Assembly: GCA_937873445.1 (NCBI GenBank)
Contig: CALMWF010000035.1
Location: 1 to 64,000, forward strand
DNA: 64,000 nucleotides
From: an uncultured Alphaproteobacteria bacterium
GTDB taxonomy: Bacteria > Pseudomonadota > Alphaproteobacteria > Rhizobiales > Aestuariivirgaceae
Direction of reading: 5' to 3'
Shown here: piece after piece, positions 56,824 to 64,000 of the stretch
Numbering within the stretch: position 1 is the stretch's first letter
Layout of the letters: every line of letters starts with the position of its first letter
Program-made: the position numbers and the translations under genes
The notes under the pieces: generated by a model
Databases searched by the model: none
Seen by the model: the letters and a program-made list of their open reading frames with translations, nothing else
Told to the model about the DNA's origin: nothing

Positions 56824-59250
56824 CTAGAAGGAATAGCTGGTGCTGAGATAGAACGACCGTCCCGGCCCCGGAACGCCCGTGCCATACATCGAGGCCGTGC
56901 CGCGCGATCCGGTGGAAGCACCACCCGGAGTCATCAGGCCGACATTGCCCACTTCCCCCTGGAACGACATGGAGTTGCCCTCGCCCACATAGGCACCGCC
57001 GAGCGGCAGGGTGTATTTCTTGTCGAGAATGTTCTCGACGCCGAAATTGAGCTTCCAGTTGTTCAGGGTATAGCTGCTGCGCAGATTGAGCAGGCTATAG
57101 GCCGGGGTGTGCAGTTCGTTGCGCATGGAGGACACATGGTCCTTGCCATCCACCATGACAAACTCCAGGGCGTTATCCCAGCCATTCAGCCTGTGGGCCA
57201 GCGTCACCTTGCCGTTCAGCGGCATGATGTTATAGAGCCCGTCATGCGTCACGGTGTTGACGCCGCGGGCATAGTTCAGGCTGCCGCGCAGGGCAAAATC
57301 ACCCAGCGAGGACTTGGCCAGAGGCATGCGCACAGCCACATCAATACCGCCGATATTGGCGGTCTGATTGACATATTTCAGCATCACAAACTGGTTCGGC
57401 CCGGTGGTTGGAACGCTGCCCGTGCCCGTGACTGTCGGATCAGCGGGAAGATTGGTCGTCATGTTCCACTGCGCGGCATCGATGTAGTTTGAGACGTGGG
57501 TGAAGTAGGGCGAAACCGTAAAACCGGTTTCGTCATCATCGCTGCGCCAGTCAGCCGTGAAGCTGATGGTGCGTGACGTTTCCTTCTTCAGGTTTGGATC
57601 ACCCATATAGCCATTGCCGTCGCCGACAAAGTTGTTCATCTCCAGGGCCATAAGCCCACGCGACCAGTCATAGCGTTCATACAGGTTCGGCGACCGGTTC
57701 TTCTGCGCCAGACCAAGATCAAGCTTCAGATTGTCCTGTGGCTTGTAGGTCACGATGGACGACAGATCGAGGTTATAATCAACCCTGCTGCGATCCATGT
57801 TGTTGAAGTCAGCCGTGCTGCCCACCGAACTGGTCGTATAGAAGGTGCTGTAGCCCTGAACAGGACCGGTGTCGGTGGCAACCCGTTCCAGACGCACACC
57901 GAGCAGCGACTGCCACTTGTCATTCCATTGCGATTCCCACTCGCCGAAGGCGGCCAGCCGGTCGCGCTCACCGTTATTGATGTTCCAGAACGTGTCCGGC
58001 GCCATGCCGCCCCGGCAATTCGCCACACCGGCCGTGTAGCCGCAATCGGGGGACGGCGGCCACCAGTCGTCGAGACGATAGAACTGTGCCTCGGCGCCCA
58101 GCCGCAGCGTATCACTGGCTGAAACCTCAATGTCCGATTTCAGTGACGCGCCAGTGGTATGGGTTTTGGTATACATCGGCATGCCCATCACATTCATGGG
58201 GCCCGACGGTGTTGCCAGCCAGCCGTACCACTTGTTGCGGTCGTCGCCGAAATCCATGAAGTGATCGACATACTGGTGATAGGCCTGTGCCTCCAGCTTG
58301 CCCCAGCGGAATTTTTCCTCCCAGCGCAGGTTGCCCATCAGCGACGTGTTGTCGAGCATGTCCATGCGCTGGTTGGGATACCACTCATAGGGAATTTTCT
58401 GCAGACCAAGCTTGAGATCGAGAAGACTGTCGCTGTCCGTCCAGGCAAGGTCGACCGAATGGTTGGTGGCCTCATAGGCGGATGAGCCAACGGTCTTGCC
58501 CGGCAGCAGCGGCGTGTTGAGCGGCGGCACATAGGCCAGGGTGAAATTCTTGTAGTGCCCGCCCGCCTTGTAATCATCGGACTTCGCATAGGCGCCGTTA
58601 TAGGTCAGGCTCAGACTGTCGGTGGCCAGCGTGGTGTTGAGGTTGCCGCCAAAGCCATTGCCGTTGGAGCGGAAGAAGGCACCGACGTTGCCGGTCACCA
58701 GTGTGCCGCCCTCCTCCTTGGCGTTTTTGGCTGTCGCCTCGCCGGCAAATTTCGGCCGGGCCGACTTCACCGCAATGGTGCCACCGATGGCATCGCCGGA
58801 AACACTCACCGGGGCCACGCCGGTCCACACCTTCACCTCGCCCACGCTGGAGGGATCAATGTAGGACAGGGCCGGATTCATGTGATTGGGACAGGACGCA
58901 ACAATGTCCATGCCATCCACCTTGGTGCGCAGCCGGTCATCGGCCAGGCCACGCATGGTGGGCAGGCTGGAAACACCACCCGCGCTGTAGACATTCACCC
59001 CCAGCACATCCTGCAGCAGGGCCGTCGTGTCACTGGTGGTCGCCCGCTTCTGCTCAATCTGGCTCCGGGTCAGCGTGGTGCTGCCCATCTTGGTGGTGCC
59101 GCTGCTGTCAGCATCGGTCTTGCCCGCCTGATTGGTGTAAACCGTGATCTGGGGAATTTGATAGGCATCCTGCGCCAGTGTCGAATGTGCGTTCAGCATC
59201 ATCGCCGTGGCCCCCGCCCCCGCGAGGGCGATGATCTTTGTCCGTGTCAT
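56824..59250 (-). CDS. TonB-dependent receptor, OprC/NosA-like (probable copper receptor 2)
   Basis: 808 residues: signal peptide (about 1-26), the same DAYQIPQITVYT mature N-terminus as receptor 1, a plug (about 60-165) and a barrel ending STSYSF. CPNHM (Cys120, Met124) and HFM (His330, Met332) again give the OprC-type CxxxM/HxM pair. Both receptors also share an NQRMDM loop. It is a divergent paralogue of receptor 1 with a longer loop set, including an LPADPTVTGTG insertion near residue 600. A clear AAAGGACAG ribosome-binding site precedes the start. tonB lies 72 bases upstream on the same strand. Confidence 0.85.
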   Translation of the reverse strand: MTRTKIIALAGAGATAMMLNAHSTLAQDAYQIPQITVYTNQAGKTDADSSGTTKMGSTTLTRSQIEQKRATTSDTTALLQDVLGVNVYSAGGVSSLPTMRGLADDRLRTKVDGMDIVASCPNHMNPALSYIDPSSVGEVKVWTGVAPVSVSGDAIGGTIAVKSARPKFAGEATAKNAKEEGGTLVTGNVGAFFRSNGNGFGGNLNTTLATDSLSLTYNGAYAKSDDYKAGGHYKNFTLAYVPPLNTPLLPGKTVGSSAYEATNHSVDLAWTDSDSLLDLKLGLQKIPYEWYPNQRMDMLDNTSLMGNLRWEEKFRWGKLEAQAYHQYVDHFMDFGDDRNKWYGWLATPSGPMNVMGMPMYTKTHTTGASLKSDIEVSASDTLRLGAEAQFYRLDDWWPPSPDCGYTAGVANCRGGMAPDTFWNINNGERDRLAAFGEWESQWNDKWQSLLGVRLERVATDTGPVQGYSTFYTTSSVGSTADFNNMDRSRVDYNLDLSSIVTYKPQDNLKLDLGLAQKNRSPNLYERYDWSRGLMALEMNNFVGDGNGYMGDPNLKKETSRTISFTADWRSDDDETGFTVSPYFTHVSNYIDAAQWNMTTNLPADPTVTGTGSVPTTGPNQFVMLKYVNQTANIGGIDVAVRMPLAKSSLGDFALRGSLNYARGVNTVTHDGLYNIMPLNGKVTLAHRLNGWDNALEFVMVDGKDHVSSMRNELHTPAYSLLNLRSSYTLNNWKLNFGVENILDKKYTLPLGGAYVGEGNSMSFQGEVGNVGLMTPGGASTGSRGTASMYGTGVPGPGRSFYLSTSYSF

Positions 59251-59322
59251 GGTCTGTCCTTTGTCGCTCTCTGTTCATGTTGTTGGACAGGGCCTCTGTC
59301 AGCCGACCCCGACGGATTGTTG

Positions 59323-60402
59323 TCATTCAAAATTGATCACCACCGAGAACCGCCCCGGCAGTTGCACCCCCGCTGGCACGGCTCCGAAGCCGCCGCGCAC
59401 TGCCGCCATGGCCGCTGCCCGTGTGGACGCCGTCCCTGCGGCCGAAACCCCCACCGCCTGCCCCCCCGGCGTGATGCCGAAACTCACCACCACCCGGCCC
59501 TCTGGCGCGCTGCGCGACAGGCGCGAGATGATGGTTGACCGCACCCGGCCCAGATAATCCCGGCGGGCCCGCATGGCTTGCAACGAGGCGGCCTGGCGCG
59601 CTGTGCTGGCAGCACGCGAAACACCACCCCTGGGCTTTGGCCTGCTCGCCGCCTTCACCGGCCTTGTGCTGCGCACAATGGTGGTGCGTTTGGCTTCGGG
59701 CCTCGGCTGAACCGCCGGCTTCACCACGGGCTCCGGCACGTCCGGAATGGCGAATTGCGCCGGGGTGATGGGCGGCAGTTCCGGCGGTGCCGGAACCTCC
59801 ACCGCTTCCGGCGGGGCAAGCTCCGCGCTCAGATCCGTGAGCTCCGGCGGCGGTGGCACGGAAATCTCCTCCACCGCCGGGGCAGCACTCACCTCTTCCG
59901 GGGCGGGCGTGTCGGCCACCAGTTCCACCGTCACCACCATGGGCGGCGACAGCACGTCGTCATCGTTGCCGAAATGGGCCGGGGTTTCGCGCGCCACTGC
60001 AACAACGGCTGCCGCCGTGATGGCGGTGGCCAGGATGAACCCCGGCCAGCGCCGCGCCAGCCGCGCCACCGGCAGCGACAGGCGTTCGCCCGCCGCCGCC
60101 AGCACATTCCGGATGGTAAGGCTCGCCACGTCGCGGCTTGGCACCACCGGTCCCAGCGCGTCGCGCAGCGTGCGCCGGAACGGCAGAATGGCTGCCCCGG
60201 CACCGGCCGCCGAAGAACCGTCCACGATGGCAGAAGCCACCTCTGTCACCTCCCGATGGGCACGGAAGGCAAAGAGGCTGATGGCCGACGCCATCGTGGA
60301 CGGAGGGCAGCCAGCCCCGTCATCCCGCCGGGCAATGAACGGCAGAACGGCGGTAGCCGGAAGACTTTCGGCCGGCAGACAAACCGGACCAGACAAGGTC
60401 AT
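59323..60402 (-). CDS. tonB: TonB family protein with long cytoplasmic N-terminus
   Basis: About 359 residues. A single membrane segment (about 119-138, GFILATAITAAAVVAVA) is preceded by roughly 115 residues that look cytoplasmic, unlike ordinary TonB, which begins with its anchor. Then come a Pro/Glu-rich periplasmic spacer (PPPPELTDLSAELAPPEAVEVPAPPELPP, noted in part), a basic stretch, and a C-terminal TonB domain (GRVVVSFGITPGGQAVGVSAAG; PGRFSVVINFE). The start MTLSGPVC is uncertain; no strong ribosome-binding site. Its place just before the receptors suggests it energises them specifically. Confidence 0.78.
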   Translation of the reverse strand: MTLSGPVCLPAESLPATAVLPFIARRDDGAGCPPSTMASAISLFAFRAHREVTEVASAIVDGSSAAGAGAAILPFRRTLRDALGPVVPSRDVASLTIRNVLAAAGERLSLPVARLARRWPGFILATAITAAAVVAVARETPAHFGNDDDVLSPPMVVTVELVADTPAPEEVSAAPAVEEISVPPPPELTDLSAELAPPEAVEVPAPPELPPITPAQFAIPDVPEPVVKPAVQPRPEAKRTTIVRSTRPVKAASRPKPRGGVSRAASTARQAASLQAMRARRDYLGRVRSTIISRLSRSAPEGRVVVSFGITPGGQAVGVSAAGTASTRAAAMAAVRGGFGAVPAGVQLPGRFSVVINFE

Positions 60403-60488
60403 GGACGTAACCCGGATGAGTTCCCCGGCGCCGGACCTCACGTCCGGACGCCATGCGCAATGTCACCTGGCCGTGGCCAGTTGACGGT

Positions 60489-60899
60489 TCAGACGACGGG
60501 GAAAAGGACCGGGGGGCCGCGCGAGCGCGCCTCAATCACAGCGGTGGCCAGCGGCGCGCGCTCGCTCTCCACCGTGAACACCACCGGCACAACCGTGGCG
60601 GTGTAGGTGATTTCGGGGGCTGCGGTGTCAAGGCCGGGGGCGGCGGACAGCATGCAGACATCGCACATGGCCGCCATGAAGGAGGCTTTGCCGTCGTCGC
60701 CATTGCCGTGACAGTAATCCAGCGTGATGCCATCAGGCAGATCGGCCTGGGCCACCGCCTTCTGCACCATGGTGCTGTAGGCGGCGTCGGCTTCCTGCGC
60801 ATTGGTAAGCTTGCACGACCAGCCAACCGTCACCGCCACCAGCGCATAAAGCGCCAGCACGACAACGCGCCAATGGGTGTGCCGCAGTCCTTGCATCAT
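60489..60899 (-). CDS. DUF2946-type Cys/Met-containing membrane-anchored protein
   Basis: About 136 residues: an N-terminal hydrophobic segment (about 9-27), then a short domain with SFMAAMCDVCMLSAAPG (CxxC flanked by Met) and an upstream LDYCHGNGDD. DUF2946 proteins commonly occur beside copper-linked outer-membrane receptors; direct metal binding is unproven. It is the first gene of the cassette, 86 bases before tonB, and divergent from icd. The 176-base divergent region holds no obvious metal-regulator box that I can recognise. Confidence 0.65.
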   Translation of the reverse strand: MMQGLRHTHWRVVVLALYALVAVTVGWSCKLTNAQEADAAYSTMVQKAVAQADLPDGITLDYCHGNGDDGKASFMAAMCDVCMLSAAPGLDTAAPEITYTATVVPVVFTVESERAPLATAVIEARSRGPPVLFPVV

Positions 60900-61075
60900 C
60901 CTCAATCCTGCCAGATCGCTATCGCTGCGCAAAACAGGTCAAAACGCCACAGGCCGAAAGAATAACCGGAGTCTCAATTGCTTCTATTCATACGGCTTCC
61001 GTCGCATTGGACGCTCCCCCGTCTCGCTGCTAGAAGGCCTGATCACTCAGCTAACACCCAACAGGCAGGGCGCAC

Positions 61076-62287
61076 ATGACCAAAATCAAGGTGGCAAAAC
61101 CCGTTGTCGAACTCGACGGCGACGAGATGACCCGCATCATCTGGGATCTCATCAAGACCAAGCTGATCAAGCCCTATCTTGACGTTGACCTGCATTATTA
61201 TGACCTGTCGGTGGAAAACCGCGACGCCACCAGTGACCAGGTGACGGTGGATGCCGCCAACGCCATCAAGAAACATGGTGTCGGCGTCAAATGCGCCACC
61301 ATCACGCCGGATGAGGCGCGGGTGAAGGAATTCAACCTGAAGCAGATGTGGAAATCGCCCAACGGCACCATCCGCAACATCCTCGGCGGCGTCATCTTCC
61401 GTGAACCCATCATCTGCAGGAATGTGCCCCGCCTCGTTCCCGGCTGGACCCAGCCCATCGTCATCGGCCGCCATGCCTTCGGCGACCAGTATCGCGCCAC
61501 TGACTTCACCTTCCCCGGCAAGGGCACGCTGACCATCAAATTCGTCGGCGAAGACGGCACGGTGATCGAGAAGGAAGTGTTCAAGTCGCCGGGTGCCGGT
61601 GTCGCCATGGCCATGTACAACCTCGATGAATCGATCAAGGAATTCGCCCGCGCCAGCTTCAACTATGGCCTGATGCGCAATTACCCCGTCTATCTGTCCA
61701 CCAAGAACACCATTCTCAAGGCCTATGACGGGCGCTTCAAGGACATCTTCCAGGAGATTTTCGACGCCGAGTTCAAGGCCGAATTCGACAAGCGCAAGCT
61801 CACCTATGAGCACCGCCTGATCGATGACATGGTGGCCTCGGCCCTGAAGTGGACCGGCGGCTATGTCTGGGCCTGCAAGAACTATGACGGCGACGTGCAG
61901 TCCGATACGGTGGCGCAGGGCTTTGGCTCGCTTGGTCTCATGACCTCGGTGCTGATGACGCCCGACGGCAAGACGGTGGAGGCCGAAGCGGCCCACGGCA
62001 CCGTCACCCGCCACTACCGCCTGCACCAGCAGGGCAAGCAGACCTCCACCAACTCCGCTGCCTCCATCTTCGCCTGGACCGGCGGGCTGAAGCATCGCGC
62101 CAAGCTTGACGACAATGCCGCACTGGCCCGCTTTGCCGACACGCTGGAAAAGACCGTGGTGGCCACCATCGAGGCCGGCCAGATGACCAAGGATCTCGCC
62201 GTGCTGGTGGGTCCGGACCAGAACTGGCTGACCACCGAGGGCTTCCTCGACGCGGTTGACCAAAACCTGCAAAGGGCACTGGCCTGA
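61076..62287 (+). CDS. icd: Isocitrate dehydrogenase, NADP-dependent (eukaryotic-type)
   Basis: 403 residues: [45 protein letters not shown] (substrate Ser/Asn), and [20 protein letters not shown]. This is the homodimeric type II NADP-isocitrate dehydrogenase found in many alphaproteobacteria and in mitochondria. It converts isocitrate to 2-oxoglutarate and supplies NADPH. A kinase-like gene follows after 26 bases on the same strand and may be co-transcribed. Confidence 0.97.
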   Translation: MTKIKVAKPVVELDGDEMTRIIWDLIKTKLIKPYLDVDLHYYDLSVENRDATSDQVTVDAANAIKKHGVGVKCATITPDEARVKEFNLKQMWKSPNGTIRNILGGVIFREPIICRNVPRLVPGWTQPIVIGRHAFGDQYRATDFTFPGKGTLTIKFVGEDGTVIEKEVFKSPGAGVAMAMYNLDESIKEFARASFNYGLMRNYPVYLSTKNTILKAYDGRFKDIFQEIFDAEFKAEFDKRKLTYEHRLIDDMVASALKWTGGYVWACKNYDGDVQSDTVAQGFGSLGLMTSVLMTPDGKTVEAEAAHGTVTRHYRLHQQGKQTSTNSAASIFAWTGGLKHRAKLDDNAALARFADTLEKTVVATIEAGQMTKDLAVLVGPDQNWLTTEGFLDAVDQNLQRALA

Positions 62288-62313
62288 CACCACCCCTCAC
62301 CGGCACGGAAGGA

Positions 62314-63093
62314 ATGGCGGCCCTTGCCCCGTTCCTTTCGTGCTGGCGCCTGAAGGCCGATGGCCGGCTGATGACAACCGCCACCAGCCTGCTGCTGCCG
62401 GTGCGGCAGGACAGCCGCAGCCTGATGCTGAAGGTGGCCCGCCACTCCGAGGAGGCCCGGGGCAACCGCCTCATGGTCTGGTATGACGGTGACGGGGCCG
62501 CACCGGTGGTTGCCCGGCGCGGCGCCTGCCTGCTTCTGCTGCGTGGCGGCCCAAGCCTCGCCGAACTCTCTCAGCATGATGACCATGCCGCCACCCGCCA
62601 CCTGTGCGCAGTGGCCCAGGCGCTGCACCGCGGGCGTGCCAGGCCCCCGCCCCGGCTGGTGACGCTGCGCCGCTGGTTTGCCGACCTGCTCACCGTCAGG
62701 GACAGTCCGGTCAGCGCCATGGCCCGCGCCCTGCTCGATGATGACCGCGACCAGTGCCCGCTGCATGGCGACCTCCACCACGGCAATGTCCTGTGGTTTG
62801 AAGAAACCGGCTGGGGCGCCATTGATCCCAAGGGCCTGCTCGGTCATCGCGCCTTTGACTATGCCAATCTCTTTCTCAACCCGACGGCCCGCATGGCCGC
62901 TGACCCCGCACGCTTTCTGGCGCGCCTCCGTCAGGTGAGCGAACAGGCCAACCTGCCCGAATTGTTGCTGCTGCGCTGGATCGTCGTCTGGGCCACGCTC
63001 TCGGCCCTGTGGCACAAGGAGGAAGGCAGCAATGGCGCAGCCGCGCGCGCCGTGGCCGCCTTGGCCGGAAGTGTTCTTGCGTCCCGAAGCTGA
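62314..63093 (+). CDS. APH(6)/hydroxyurea-type antibiotic phosphotransferase homologue
   Basis: 259 residues of the aminoglycoside-phosphotransferase fold: MLKVARHSEE (nucleotide-binding Lys), LHGDLHHGNVL (catalytic Asp) and AIDPKGLLGHRAFDYANLFLNP (metal Asp), the last strongly like streptomycin 6-kinase (APH(6)) and its relatives. Chromosomal homologues are common and need not confer resistance. A GGAAGGA ribosome-binding site precedes the ATG. It lies directly behind icd and is convergent with the histidine kinase, with two bases between stops. Confidence 0.82.
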   Translation: MAALAPFLSCWRLKADGRLMTTATSLLLPVRQDSRSLMLKVARHSEEARGNRLMVWYDGDGAAPVVARRGACLLLLRGGPSLAELSQHDDHAATRHLCAVAQALHRGRARPPPRLVTLRRWFADLLTVRDSPVSAMARALLDDDRDQCPLHGDLHHGNVLWFEETGWGAIDPKGLLGHRAFDYANLFLNPTARMAADPARFLARLRQVSEQANLPELLLLRWIVVWATLSALWHKEEGSNGAAARAVAALAGSVLASRS

Positions 63094-63095
63094 CC

Positions 63096-64000
63096 TTAAG
63101 CCACCAGCGCGGCCTCGCCGCGTTCCGCCTGCTTAAGGGGCAGCAGCATGCTAAAGCGCGACCCCTCCCCCGGGGTCGAGGCAATATCAAGATGGCCGCC
63201 ATGCTGTGCCATGATCTGTTCCACCGCGGGAATGCCAAGGCCGGTGCCAAAATTCTTGGTGGTGAACATGGGTTCGCGCACCTTGGCCACCACCTCTGGT
63301 GTCATGCCGGGCCCATTGTCGGAGATGATGATGGCCGCCATGTCGGTGCGCAGTTCCGTGGTCACCGTAATGCGCGGATCGGCAGTGGGATTTTTCAACG
63401 GATTGCCCGGCTTGCCCACCATGGCTTCCGATGCATTGTTGATCAGATTATACACCGCCCGCTGCAGGCGCGAGGGGTCCATCGGCACCTTCTGCGCGCC
63501 AAGCCCCAGAAGACAGGTGATGGTAACCTGCTCCGGCAGCCGTTCTGCCTCTTCCTCCACCAGCTTCGCCAGCCAGTGATCGAGATCAACATCCTCGCAG
63601 GTCAGTTCGCGGCTGCGCGAAAAATCAAGAAGCTGGGTGATGGTGTCATCACAGCGCGTGATGCCGGCGTTGATGCGTAGCAATTGCGCATCCACATCAA
63701 TGCCCTTGCCCTTGGCGTCACCCTCGCGCAGGCGGCGTTCCAGCAGATAGGCCGAGGTGCGCACCGCCCCCAAAGGATTGCGCAATTCGTGAGCCACCGT
63801 GGCAATGATCTGGCCAAGGCTCGCCATGCGCCCCTTGCGCAGGATTTCCGCCTGTGCCGCACGCAGCGCCGCCACATTCTCTGCCAACTGCCGGTTCAGC
63901 GCCACCACGCTGTGGTTGGTCGCGTCAATTTCACGGGCAAAGGCCAGCGCCTGCTCATGCGCTTCCTCTAGATTGTGATGGGTCTTCTGCAACTCATCAT
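63096..64000 (-). CDS. Histidine kinase, C-terminal part (runs off right edge)
   Basis: The frame remains open to the last base of the window, so the N-terminus is missing. Visible: a coiled-coil-like stretch (QKTHHNLEEAHEQALAFAREIDAT), the H-box TVAHELRNPLGAVR, an N-box LINNASEAM, G1 DNGPGM and G2 GTGLGIP, ending 298 residues after a TTG at 63992. It is a HisKA/HATPase kinase without a visible receiver domain. A membrane or sensor domain, if any, lies outside the window. The partner regulator is not in the window. Confidence 0.9.
   Translation of the reverse strand, partial: DELQKTHHNLEEAHEQALAFAREIDATNHSVVALNRQLAENVAALRAAQAEILRKGRMASLGQIIATVAHELRNPLGAVRTSAYLLERRLREGDAKGKGIDVDAQLLRINAGITRCDDTITQLLDFSRSRELTCEDVDLDHWLAKLVEEEAERLPEQVTITCLLGLGAQKVPMDPSRLQRAVYNLINNASEAMVGKPGNPLKNPTADPRITVTTELRTDMAAIIISDNGPGMTPEVVAKVREPMFTTKNFGTGLGIPAVEQIMAQHGGHLDIASTPGEGSRFSMLLPLKQAERGEAALVA

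Overview
The window is GC-rich (about two thirds G+C by eye) and densely coded on both strands. It looks like core chromosome of an alphaproteobacterium, most likely order Hyphomicrobiales (Rhizobiales). Evidence: the rpoZ-rsh-pyrE-acpS-lepB-rnc-era-recO operon, an ATP-synthase zeta-type inhibitor (DUF1476), cysE followed by a DUF3126 protein, DUF2585 and DUF2336 proteins, the purC-purS/purQ/purL-bolA-grxD cluster, two perfect CtrA boxes (TTAA-N7-TTAA) with nearby GANTC methylation sites, and nested palindromic intergenic repeats of the kind seen in rhizobia. There is no rRNA, CRISPR array, insertion sequence or integrase.

Layout. 1-5.5 kb: a nested palindrome, a DUF2336 protein, a degenerate receiver protein, a 100-bp island with CtrA, GANTC and DnaA sites, a MaoC hydratase, a nitroreductase/HAD/flavin-reductase operon and a CtrA-box-preceded secreted protein with three repeated modules. 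5.5-16.6 kb: thrS, an outer-membrane barrel protein, yidD and mce, then the rpoZ-to-recO housekeeping operon. 16.7-31 kb: two tRNA-Leu genes (GAG, TAA), a BTLCP cysteine peptidase, an S24-like repressor with its probable operator and a small excisionase-like gene, cysE/DUF3126, metabolic singletons, kup, a CNNM/CorC-like protein, gpt and a large soluble hybrid histidine kinase. 31-41 kb: cinA-like, sfsA, map, radC, an XdhC plus MoeA/MobA-type fusion pair, DUF2585, a phosphoesterase, an L,D-transpeptidase, a nicotinate phosphoribosyltransferase, an aldolase and the ATPase zeta subunit.

41-54 kb: the purine cluster (purC, purS, purQ, purL) interspersed with a PsiE-like gene and an FMN reductase, followed by bolA and grxD; an orphan ectoine synthase; DMT and MFS transporters; rpsD with a strong promoter, structured leader, terminator and a 51-bp tandem repeat; murI, trmJ and another MFS gene. 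54.4-60.9 kb: a probable copper-acquisition cassette transcribed DUF2946 -> tonB -> receptor -> receptor. Both TonB-dependent receptors keep the CxxxM and HxM motifs that form the copper site of Pseudomonas OprC. 61-64 kb: icd, an APH(6)-type kinase and the C-terminal part of a histidine kinase running off the right edge.

The observations most worth following up are the paired OprC-like receptors with a dedicated TonB and a Cys/Met-bearing DUF2946 protein; the CtrA/GANTC/DnaA-box island at 1.75-1.85 kb beside a receiver protein lacking its phospho-acceptor Asp; the solitary ectC; the nested-palindrome repeat family (one copy at the left edge, two in tandem in the rpsD 3' region); the structured rpsD leader; and the 15-bp perfect hairpin just upstream of purL.
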